DNA of 64,000 bases from Lachnospiraceae bacterium (lineage in GTDB: Bacteria; Bacillota; Clostridia; Lachnospirales; Lachnospiraceae), in NCBI GenBank assembly GCA_910574865.1, contig CAJTDN010000006.1, positions 186,001 through 250,000 on the forward strand, in the 5' to 3' direction. Made by a program: the position numbers and the translations under genes. Every line of letters begins with the position of its first letter. The stretch's first letter is position 1. Of the stretch, positions 32,204-39,822 are shown one piece after another. Below the pieces are notes generated by a model. It had not been told where the DNA came from, made no database searches, and saw only the letters and a program-made list of their open reading frames with translations.

Positions 32204-33496
32204 ATGGGACTTATCAAGGCGGCGTTTGGCGCGATGGGAAGCACGCTGGCAGACCAGTGGAAGGAGTATTTTTGTTGTGACTCGTTGGACGGGGACGTTC
32301 TGGTGGCGCGGGGCGAAAAGCGGATCAACGGGCGCTCGTCCAACACGAAGGGAAATGACAACGTCATTACGGACGGCTCGAATATCGCGGTGGCGGACGG
32401 GCAGTGCATGATGATCGTGGAAAACGGGAAGATTCTCGACGTGTGTGCCGAGCCGGGCGCGTACACGTACCAGACGGGGAGCAGCCCGTCGGTTTTTGGC
32501 GGCAAATTAAAGGACGGATTGAAGGGAATCGCCAAGGAAGCCTGGGAACGGTTCGAGTTTGGCGGGGGCGCGGGGCGCGACCAGCGCATCTATTATTTCA
32601 ACACGAAGGAAATTCCCGGCAACAAGTATGGGACGCCCAACCCGGTGCCGTTCCGCGTGATTGACCGAAACATCGGCCTGGACGTGGACATTGCCATCCG
32701 CTGTAACGGGGAATACTCGTACCGCATCGTCAACCCGATGTTGTTTTACAAGAACGTCTGTGGGAACATCAGTGCCGTGTACACGCGCGGGCAGATTGAC
32801 TCGATGTTAAAGTCCGAGCTTTTGACCGCCCTGCAGCCGGCGTTCGCAAGGATTTCCGAGATGGGAATCCGCTACAGTGCCTTGCCGGGACACACGGTGG
32901 AAATCGCGGATGCCCTGAATGAGATTCTTTCCAAGAAATGGCTGGAGATGCGGGGAATCCAGGTCTTCTCCTTCGGCGTGAACAGCGTCACCGCCTCGAA
33001 AGAGGACGAGGACATGATCAAGCAGATGCAGAAGGCGGCGGTCTTGCGCGACCCGAACATGGCGGCGGCCAACCTGGTGGGGGCGCAGGCAGACGCCATG
33101 CGCATGGCGGCCTCGAACACGGGCGGTGCGATGACCGGCTTCATGGGAATGGGCATGGCCCAGCAGGCGGGCGGCGCGAACGTGCAGAACCTCTACGCGA
33201 TGGGGGGCCAGGGACAGAACCAGGCATATGGCGGGCAACAAGCCCAGGCGGGATACGGCCAGGGACAGAACCAGGCGTACGGCACACAACAAGGGCAGCA
33301 GGCGATAGGCGCGCCAAACCAGCCGGGACAGCCGTCAACGGCGGGAGCGGTCTGGACCTGCGGCTGCGGGGCACAAAACAGCGGGAAATTCTGTTCCGAG
33401 TGTGGGAAGCCGAGGCCGGCACGGGAGTGGACGTGTGCCTGCGGTGCGGTGAACAAGGGGAACTTCTGCTCCGAATGCGGCGCGAAAAGGCCGTAA
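32204..33496 (+). CDS. SPFH-domain protein with C-terminal zinc ribbons (YdjI-like)
   Basis: 430 residues. The N-terminal and middle part (about 1-280) is an SPFH/virion-core-like domain: DQWKEYFCCDSLDGDVLVARG, AVADGQCMMIVENGKILDV, YFNTKEIPGNKYGTPNPVPF. A Gln/Gly-rich linker with a 51-bp internal duplication (QGQNQAYG occurs twice) leads to two near-identical zinc-ribbon units, WTCGCGAQNSGKFCSECG and WTCACGAVNKGNFCSECG. B. subtilis YdjI is the matching SPFH partner of YdjG/YdjH. The ATG at 32204 follows AGAAAGGAAATGG. A large palindrome ends the operon. Confidence 0.87.
   Translation: MGLIKAAFGAMGSTLADQWKEYFCCDSLDGDVLVARGEKRINGRSSNTKGNDNVITDGSNIAVADGQCMMIVENGKILDVCAEPGAYTYQTGSSPSVFGGKLKDGLKGIAKEAWERFEFGGGAGRDQRIYYFNTKEIPGNKYGTPNPVPFRVIDRNIGLDVDIAIRCNGEYSYRIVNPMLFYKNVCGNISAVYTRGQIDSMLKSELLTALQPAFARISEMGIRYSALPGHTVEIADALNEILSKKWLEMRGIQVFSFGVNSVTASKEDEDMIKQMQKAAVLRDPNMAAANLVGAQADAMRMAASNTGGAMTGFMGMGMAQQAGGANVQNLYAMGGQGQNQAYGGQQAQAGYGQGQNQAYGTQQGQQAIGAPNQPGQPSTAGAVWTCGCGAQNSGKFCSECGKPRPAREWTCACGAVNKGNFCSECGAKRP
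33206..33307 (+). repeat. 51-bp in-frame duplication in the SPFH gene linker
   Basis: GGCCAGGGACAGAACCAGG occurs at 33206 and 33257, a period of 51 bp (17 codons) inside the Gln/Gly-rich linker. The second copy has diverged towards its end. Confidence 0.7.
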
Positions 33497-33547
33497 CGTA
33501 AAAATGGAAGGTGCCATCGGGATGTGGATGGTTCCAAGAAAAGGTAT

Positions 33548-33662
33548 ACAAACGGGGGGCTGTCGGGTAATGCAGAAAACCCACAATATATGGTGGCAAA
33601 TCCAGATGCGCCATGGCATATATTGTGGGCGTGCAGTCATTACCCGACAGCCCCTCGTTTGT
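33548..33662. terminator. 115-bp near-perfect palindrome between convergent genes
   Basis: Paired arms from outside in: ACAAACG/CGTTTGT, GGGCTGTCGGGTAATG/CATTACCCGACAGCCC, then CCCACAATATATG/CATATATTGTGGG, with short unpaired stretches between. It lies between the SPFH gene (+) and the MFS gene (-). It is far larger than a normal terminator and could be a palindromic insertion acting as a bidirectional terminator. Confidence 0.85.
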
Positions 33663-33678
33663 CAGGAACGCAAACTTT

Positions 33679-34902
33679 TTATACTTTCCGATTATATATC
33701 TTTTCGATGTCCTTCCGCCCGCGGCCGATGACAAGGTAGCAGGGCAGGATCCCGAGGCCGCTGATGATGGTCACGCACAGCCGGTAATCCAACACCTCGC
33801 CGAGCGCGCCGCCAATCAAGGTGAACAACGCGGGAAAGAGGGCGAAGAGCGTCGAGAAGATGGCGTTGACCTTCGCCCGCATGTTGTCCGGTATATAGTT
33901 TTGCACGCTGCTTTCACGCATCGTGGCGCTGTTGATGCCGAGGAAGCCGCATACCGCCCGGTTGGCCAGCATGAGCGGGAATCCCGTCCATAAGAGGACG
34001 GTGTCCATGACGCTGTAGGTGAGGTAGACGGCATAAGCAAGGGAAAAACGTTTTTCCGGCGGGATTTCAAATTTGTAATGTACCAGCCCGCCGATGGTCC
34101 GCCCGATGAACTGGGCGGAAGTGAACAAGGCGTACATGGTGATGTTGAGTCCCGGCGCGGTGCGAAACCACGCCCGTATCAGGGGGTCCGTGGCTTCGGC
34201 GAGCCCTTGCGTGACGGGCATGTAGCTGTATATGCGCAACAGCCCCTTTTCTTTTTTCAAGTAGGCGAATCCGTCCTTGAAATCCTGCATATAGTCACGG
34301 AATGAGAAACGCGATCCCTTCTTGGTCCGCTCTTCCAACCGGATTTGCGTCTCCATCGTGGCGGCCACGGCCAGGAGCAGGCTTTCCACCAGGCAGATGG
34401 GGGCCAGCCCGAACTGCGTGTACAAAATGCTTGCCACAGGGGTCATGACCATGAGCACGGTGGGGTAAAGCATGCCGGAGACGGTATAGCCTTTCTGGGC
34501 GAAACCCTCGGGAATCAGGTTGGGATAGAGGCTTTGGTAAGCCAGGCCGTATACCGACCCAATGCAACCGCCCAGGAGGGAAAAAAACAGGTAGAGGGGC
34601 AGGTGGAAGGGGTTATGTAGCAAATAAAGGCCAAACAGTAGGTATATGGCACAACTGAAATAATCCAGGCCGACGATTACCGGCTTGCGCCGGAAGTTGT
34701 CGAGGTAGGGGGAAACCAGTATCGGCAGGAGGATTCTCGGCAGCGAGGAGACGGCGGTGAAAAGGGCCGAGAGCAAGGTGCTCCCGGTCGTGTCAAACAC
34801 CACGAAGCTCAAGGCGAAGCCCATGGCCGTGTCGCCGATGGCGCTGATGACGGTGCCAAGCGTGATGATGGTAAAATTTTTACTCCATAGCGTCTTTTTC
34901 AT
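33679..34902 (-). CDS. MFS transporter
   Basis: 407 residues with about 12 predicted membrane helices. The N-terminal helix region TLGTVISAIGDTAMGFALSF and the loop between helices 2 and 3 (YLDNFRRKPVIVGLDYFSC) fit the drug-efflux-like MFS group; the central loop around residues 190-215 is charged (RLEERTKKGSRFSFRDYMQ). The substrate cannot be told. The ATG at 34902 follows GGAGGAACC. A good minus-strand promoter lies at 34989-35017. The gene is divergent from DUF1015 and convergent with the SPFH gene. Confidence 0.88.
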   Translation of the reverse strand: MKKTLWSKNFTIITLGTVISAIGDTAMGFALSFVVFDTTGSTLLSALFTAVSSLPRILLPILVSPYLDNFRRKPVIVGLDYFSCAIYLLFGLYLLHNPFHLPLYLFFSLLGGCIGSVYGLAYQSLYPNLIPEGFAQKGYTVSGMLYPTVLMVMTPVASILYTQFGLAPICLVESLLLAVAATMETQIRLEERTKKGSRFSFRDYMQDFKDGFAYLKKEKGLLRIYSYMPVTQGLAEATDPLIRAWFRTAPGLNITMYALFTSAQFIGRTIGGLVHYKFEIPPEKRFSLAYAVYLTYSVMDTVLLWTGFPLMLANRAVCGFLGINSATMRESSVQNYIPDNMRAKVNAIFSTLFALFPALFTLIGGALGEVLDYRLCVTIISGLGILPCYLVIGRGRKDIEKIYNRKV

Positions 34903-34988
34903 AAAATGGTTCCTCCATGTAAAATAATTCTGTCATGTAAACCATCATATGAAGACGGTCCATGCAAGCCGTGCCGGCTGATGGAAAG

Positions 34989-35017
34989 AACATATCATGA
35001 TCTGTTTTGCGTGTCAA
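34989..35017 (-). promoter_or_regulatory. Sigma-A promoter for the MFS gene
   Basis: On the minus strand, TTGACA (35017-35012), 17 bp, TATGTT (34994-34989), about 87 bp before the start codon. Confidence 0.7.
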
Positions 35018-35136
35018 TGTATTATGTCCAATTTACCTCCTAAAAAATATTATGCGCCAATTTTTTGTTGCACTAGCATTTTTCATTAAATTGTGCTACA
35101 CTATAAGCGTTGTTCATTTTTCACCCATGAATGGTT

Positions 35137-35179
35137 GCGCGAGTGTGCGGATGGCAACGCGCCATCCGCACACTCGCGC
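35137..35179 (+). promoter_or_regulatory. Perfect 19-bp hairpin just before the DUF1015 ribosome binding site
   Basis: GCGCGAGTGTGCGGATGGC (35137-35155), loop AACGC, GCCATCCGCACACTCGCGC (35161-35179), then GAAAGGAG and the ATG at 35201. A TG-C-TACACT extended -10 sits at 35094-35102. There is no T-tract, so it is a leader hairpin rather than a terminator. Confidence 0.75.
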
Positions 35180-35200
35180 TGACGAAAGGAGATTCCCGCC

Positions 35201-36457
35201 ATGGCAATCCTGCGACCGTTTTGTGCGATTCGCCCGACAAAAGAATATGCAGCGGCCATCGCCGCGCTTCCCTATGACGTTTACGATCGTGCCGGGGCAA
35301 AGGCCGCCGTGGAGGCCAACCCGCTTTCCTTTTTGCGGATTGACCGGGCCGAGACACAGCTTCCCGATGAAATTGACATGTATTCCCCGGCCGTTTATGA
35401 AAAAGCCAGAAGCATTTTGGGCGGGATGGTCGCGGACGGATTCTTTACCCGTGAACGGACGAGTTGCTACTATGTCTATGCCTTGACGATGCGGGGACGC
35501 ACCCAGAACGGGCTGGTAGGATGCGCCTCGCTTGACGATTACCAGGACGGCACCATCAAGCGGCATGAGAACACGTTGGACGCCAAGGAACTTGACCGTA
35601 TTCGCCACATTGACGCCTTGAACGCCCAGACGGGGCCGATTTTCCTTGCCTACCGTCCCAAGGAGGAACTGCGGGAGCTGATTACCAGGCACAAGACGCG
35701 GCCCGCCCTTTATGACTTCACGGGCGGGGACGGCATCCGGCACCAGGTTTGGAAAATAGGGGACGACGTGGAAATTGCCAAGATTACCCGGCTGGTGGGA
35801 GCGATGGATGCCCTTTATATCGCGGACGGGCACCACCGCGCGGCATCCGCCGTCAAAGTCGGGCTTGGGCGCAGAAAGCGGCATCCTTCTTATGACGGCA
35901 CGGAGGAATTCAATTATTTCCTCTCCGTATTGTTTGCTGCGGACGAACTGCAGATTTTCCCGTACCACCGCATTGTGGCGAACGCGGGGCATCCACCGCG
36001 GGCCATTCTGGACAAATTGTCGGACTCCTTCGTGGTTGAGGCCCGTGCGGCTTCCCTTTCGGGAGGGTTGCCCTTGTTTTTGCATGGGAAGGGAGACGTC
36101 GGCATGTATATGGAGAAACAATGGTACCGTCTGCGCGCCAGGCCGCACCTTTTTCGTGGCGACCCGATCGGCGACTTGGATGTTTCCATTTTGCAGGAAC
36201 AAGTCTTGGAACCATTATTTGATATCCATGACCCGAAGTGCGACCCGAACATTTCCTTCATCGGGGGCGTGCATGGTGAAAAAGACCTGATGGAGATGGC
36301 GGATTCGTCCCCTGGAAGCGTCGTGTTTTCCATGTACCCGACTTCCATGGAAGAACTGCTTGCCGTGGCGGACGCGGGCGGACTGATGCCGCCGAAGTCC
36401 ACCTGGTTCGAACCCAAACTTCGCAGCGGACTCTTCATTCACGAGATAGAGGCTTGA
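35201..36457 (+). CDS. DUF1015-family protein
   Basis: 418 residues, cytoplasmic. Family blocks are ALPYDVYDRAGAKAAVEANP, FLRIDRAE, TIKRHENTLDAKELDRIRHI and YIADGHHRAASA. DUF1015 proteins are often found near serine or amino-acid metabolism genes and relate to the ParB/SbnI-like serine kinase fold, so an ATP-linked small-molecule kinase is possible; the function is not proven. The ATG at 35201 follows GAAAGGAG. A very stable hairpin in the leader may control its expression. Methionine aminopeptidase lies downstream on the same strand. Confidence 0.87.
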   Translation: MAILRPFCAIRPTKEYAAAIAALPYDVYDRAGAKAAVEANPLSFLRIDRAETQLPDEIDMYSPAVYEKARSILGGMVADGFFTRERTSCYYVYALTMRGRTQNGLVGCASLDDYQDGTIKRHENTLDAKELDRIRHIDALNAQTGPIFLAYRPKEELRELITRHKTRPALYDFTGGDGIRHQVWKIGDDVEIAKITRLVGAMDALYIADGHHRAASAVKVGLGRRKRHPSYDGTEEFNYFLSVLFAADELQIFPYHRIVANAGHPPRAILDKLSDSFVVEARAASLSGGLPLFLHGKGDVGMYMEKQWYRLRARPHLFRGDPIGDLDVSILQEQVLEPLFDIHDPKCDPNISFIGGVHGEKDLMEMADSSPGSVVFSMYPTSMEELLAVADAGGLMPPKSTWFEPKLRSGLFIHEIEA

Positions 36458-36540
36458 CGCGCGTCCGCCCATATGGGGGAGTTTTGCGGGGCGGCGTGCG
36501 TTCAACCGATACAATGTAAAGACCTGGGGAGGCGGTATCC

Positions 36541-37449
36541 ATGTTGTTCAACATATACAAGAAAATAGTAAACGAGGTAAAGGAAATGGAAAGAAATGCG
36601 CCATGCTGGTGTGGCAGCGGCAAAAAATACAAGAAGTGCCACATGGCAATCGAAGAACGGATGCGGATTCACGCGGACAAGGGGGAAATCGTGCCGACGC
36701 GGAAACTCTTGAAGACTCCCGCCCAAATTGAGAAGATTAAGGAAAGCGCGGCGCTGAACACGCTTGTCCTGGACTCCGTGGCCGAGAAAATCCGCGTCGG
36801 GATGTGCACAGAGGAAATCGACCAGATTGTCTACGACGTTACCACGAAAAACGGCGGGATACCCGCACCGCTCCATTACGAGGGTTTTCCGAAAAGCGTG
36901 TGTACGTCCGTCAACAACGAGATATGCCATGGCATTCCCGACAAGGACATCATTTTGCAGGAGGGGGACATCGTCAACGTGGACGTTTCTACGAATTTGA
37001 ACGGGTATTATTCGGACGCGTCCCGGATGTTCAAGATTGGCAAGGTTTCCGAGCGAGCCGAGCGTCTGGTGCGCGTGACCGGGGAATGCGTGGAACTTGG
37101 CCTGGCCGCGGCCAAGCCATGGGGACATCTAGGTGATATCGCCGATGCCATCAATTCCCACGCCCAGGCCAACGGCTACTCGGTCGTGATTGACATCGGC
37201 GGGCACGGCGTCGGCCTGGAGTTCCACGAGGACCCGTTTGTCAGCTACGTCGCCCCAAAGGGAACCGAGATGCTGCTCGTGCCCGGCATGATGTTTACCA
37301 TCGAGCCGATGATAAACGAAGGCAGCCCCGACTTTTTCATCGACGAGGATAACGAATGGACGGCCTATACCATCGACGACGGCCTTTCAGCGCAGATAGA
37401 GTACATGGTACTGGTGAGGGAGGACGGAGTCGAAGTGCTGACGAAATAA
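36541..37449 (+). CDS. map: Methionine aminopeptidase with SEC-C zinc motif
   Basis: 302 residues. Removes the initiator Met from nascent proteins. An N-terminal SEC-C motif (CWCGSGKKYKKCH, about residues 22-34) probably binds zinc and the ribosome. The catalytic domain has the five metal ligands in VNVDVS (Asp), YYSDASR (Asp), GGHGVGLEFHE (His), FTIEPM (Glu) and AQIEYM (Glu), with the substrate His in APLHYEGFPK. The ATG at 36541 has GGGGAGG at good spacing; a second ATG at 36586 would give a form starting MERNAPC, which is closer to the usual family start. Confidence 0.94.
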   Translation: MLFNIYKKIVNEVKEMERNAPCWCGSGKKYKKCHMAIEERMRIHADKGEIVPTRKLLKTPAQIEKIKESAALNTLVLDSVAEKIRVGMCTEEIDQIVYDVTTKNGGIPAPLHYEGFPKSVCTSVNNEICHGIPDKDIILQEGDIVNVDVSTNLNGYYSDASRMFKIGKVSERAERLVRVTGECVELGLAAAKPWGHLGDIADAINSHAQANGYSVVIDIGGHGVGLEFHEDPFVSYVAPKGTEMLLVPGMMFTIEPMINEGSPDFFIDEDNEWTAYTIDDGLSAQIEYMVLVREDGVEVLTK

Positions 37450-37509
37450 GCGCGTCAATTGCCGGCAGGGTGGGAAAACGGGCTGGCCATGCCGGGATGG
37501 AGAGGAAAG

Positions 37510-38217
37510 ATGGTACGAATCGCCGTGGTGGAGGACGAGCAGGTTTATAGGGAGCAGATCGTGGAGTACCTGCATCGTTACGAGGAAGAACATAAGGAAA
37601 AATTTCAGGTCAGCGTGTACCGGGACGGGGACGACATTTTACAAGAATACAAGGCCCAGTTCGACATTATCTTGATGGACATCCAGATGAGGTTCGTGGA
37701 CGGGATGAGCGCGGCCGAGGAGATTCGCAGGCAGGATGCGGAAGTGACTTTGATTTTTATCACCAACATGACGCAGTATGCCATCCGGGGGTACCAGGTT
37801 GACGCGATGGATTACGTGCTCAAGCCGGTATCCTATTTTTCATTCGGGCAAAAGCTGTTCAAGGCGATAGAGCGGCTTGCCAGGCGGCACGGCGGCCACG
37901 TCACGGTGCAGGTCAAGGGCGGGGTGCGTCGATTGGCCGTGTCGGATATTTATTACGTGGAGAGCGAGGGGCACAACCTGCTTTATCATACGAAAAACGG
38001 GACAATCGTCTCGCCGGGGACGATGAAGTACGCCGTGGAAATGCTGGAAAAGCTGCATTTTTCAAGGGGGAACAAGGGATACCTGATTAACCTGGAGCAT
38101 GTGGAAGGCGTAAGGGACAAATGTGCGCAGGTGAACGGGGAGAACCTTTTGCTCAGCCGCCTGGGCATGAAGAAGTTCATGCAGGACTTGACCCGCTATT
38201 GGGGCGAGATGGAATAA
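37510..38217 (+). CDS. LytTR-type response regulator
   Basis: 235 residues. The N-terminal receiver has the acidic pocket Glu8-Asp9 and phospho-acceptor Asp57 (IILMDIQM), with Lys in YVLKPVSY. The C-terminal LytTR DNA-binding domain (about 130-232) includes VSDIYYVESEGHNLLYHT and LINLEHVEGV. It is the AgrA/VirR-like half of a two-component system; the GHKL kinase gene lies 60 bp downstream. The ATG at 37510 follows GGAGAGGAAAG. Targets are unknown; LytTR sites were not recognised nearby. Confidence 0.93.
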   Translation: MVRIAVVEDEQVYREQIVEYLHRYEEEHKEKFQVSVYRDGDDILQEYKAQFDIILMDIQMRFVDGMSAAEEIRRQDAEVTLIFITNMTQYAIRGYQVDAMDYVLKPVSYFSFGQKLFKAIERLARRHGGHVTVQVKGGVRRLAVSDIYYVESEGHNLLYHTKNGTIVSPGTMKYAVEMLEKLHFSRGNKGYLINLEHVEGVRDKCAQVNGENLLLSRLGMKKFMQDLTRYWGEME

Positions 38218-38277
38218 GGCGGGAAGCAGGGCCGTGAAGGCGGCGACGGATAATCCGGAAAGGGAGCGTGGGGTGGC

Positions 38278-39669
38278 ATGACGGACGGTTTGCAGGAAAT
38301 TTTGCCGGACATTCCGAGGTATCATACGGCGTTGGCGGAGTGGCTTTCGTGCCTCATGGTCATCATGCACATAAAAAGGCGGATGGAAGGCCGCAGGGCC
38401 ATGGCGGCATGCGGCTGCGCCCTGGTTTTGCAGGTGTTCTTCCTGGAGGCCACGGGCGGCTTGGAAACGGCCTGGTGGCTGCCGTGCATGTTCGTTGCCA
38501 TTGCCATGATGGTCGCGCTTGTTTATGTTTGCGGGGACGTGGACTGGAAGGACGCGGCATACTACGGGGCGTACGCGTTTATCATGGCCGAGACGGCGGC
38601 CTCTCTGGAGTGGCAGCTTTATTTGTTTGGCTACGGGAAGCATGCCGGTTTCATTAGGGAAATTGTCGGCAATACCGGGGACGCCGTGGCGGGCGCGCTT
38701 GATGCCGGAGGGCTTTTCACGTCCGCCCTTATATATGAATGCGGAGTGCTGGCCTTGTCATATGCGGCCATCTTTTTCCTATACTGGAGGCTGTGCGCGA
38801 TGTTGTTGGAAAAGGAAGAGAGACTGGGCGTTGAGGCGAAGGATTTGCTGGCGGTGGCGCTCTTGACGGGGAGCGTTTTTTTTGTCAGTAACCTGGGGTT
38901 CGTCACGGGGGACACGCCGTTCAGCGGGCTGTACGCGCGGGAAATTTTCAATATCCGCACGTTTGCCGACATTGCCGGGCTGGCCGCGTTGTTCGCCTAC
39001 CACGTCCAATGGCGCGACCAGAAGGTGCGAAGGGAGTTGGAGAGCATCCGCAACATTTTGCACAACCAGTACGTCCAGTATGAGCAGTCCCGGCGGACGC
39101 TGGAATTGATCAATTTCAAGTATCATGACCTGAAGCATTATATCGTCGCCTTGCAGGCGGAAGGGGACGGGCAAAGGGGCGGTTATCTGGAAAAGCTGAA
39201 AGAGGAAATCCAACAGTACGAGGTGCAGAACAAGACGGGAAACAAGGTGCTCGACACCTTGCTCACGGCCAAGGGAATGGAATGCCAGAAGGAAAAAATC
39301 GAATTGACGTGCGTGGCGGACGGGACGATCCTGGAATTTATGGAAGTGATGGACATTTGTTCGATTTTCGGTAACGCCCTGGACAATGCCATCGAGTGCG
39401 AGAAGAAAATCCCGGATCCGGAAAAGCGGATGATCCACCTGCGTTTGTCATCCAAACATAATTTCGTGATGATCAAGATTGAAAATTATTACGAGGGGAG
39501 CATCCGTTTCGAGCAGGATCTTCCAGTGACCACCAAGGGGGACAAGGAGTACCACGGCTATGGGCTGAAGAGCCTGAAATACACCGTGCACCAATATCAT
39601 GGAGAGGTGGACATCCGCGCAGAGAACCATTGGTTCTCGTTAAGGATTTTGATCCCAATACCGTTTTGA
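38278..39669 (+). CDS. GHKL-family sensor histidine kinase
   Basis: 463 residues. About six or seven N-terminal membrane helices (to about 245) form the sensor, followed by a coiled coil and the kinase core. The phospho-accepting region reads NFKYHDLKHYIVAL, and the ATP-binding domain has GNALDNAIE (N box) and HGYGLKSLKYTVHQYHGE (G box). This matches AgrC-like kinases that sense peptides at the membrane. No peptide precursor or AgrB gene is adjacent. It forms an operon with the LytTR regulator. Confidence 0.92.
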   Translation: MTDGLQEILPDIPRYHTALAEWLSCLMVIMHIKRRMEGRRAMAACGCALVLQVFFLEATGGLETAWWLPCMFVAIAMMVALVYVCGDVDWKDAAYYGAYAFIMAETAASLEWQLYLFGYGKHAGFIREIVGNTGDAVAGALDAGGLFTSALIYECGVLALSYAAIFFLYWRLCAMLLEKEERLGVEAKDLLAVALLTGSVFFVSNLGFVTGDTPFSGLYAREIFNIRTFADIAGLAALFAYHVQWRDQKVRRELESIRNILHNQYVQYEQSRRTLELINFKYHDLKHYIVALQAEGDGQRGGYLEKLKEEIQQYEVQNKTGNKVLDTLLTAKGMECQKEKIELTCVADGTILEFMEVMDICSIFGNALDNAIECEKKIPDPEKRMIHLRLSSKHNFVMIKIENYYEGSIRFEQDLPVTTKGDKEYHGYGLKSLKYTVHQYHGEVDIRAENHWFSLRILIPIPF

Positions 39670-39734
39670 CAGAGGAAACGTTCAATTGTCAGACAATTTT
39701 AAAATAAAAATTAAAAATTTGTACTTCCCTTTAG

Positions 39735-39783
39735 GCACAATATGTAGTATTATATTGGAAGACACCAAAACAATATATAGTGT
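39735..39783 (+). promoter_or_regulatory. Pair of NrdR boxes upstream of nrdD
   Basis: GCACAATATGTAGTAT (39735-39750) and AAACAATATATAGTGT (39768-39783) both match the NrdR consensus (ACACwATATwTwGTGT), 33 bp apart, i.e. about three helical turns. They overlap the AT-rich promoter region before nrdD. NrdR-ATP/dATP repression of nrdD is therefore expected. Confidence 0.85.
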
Positions 39784-39822
39784 ATTGGCGGTAAATATAT
39801 ACGAAAGGCAGATGAGGAGAGT

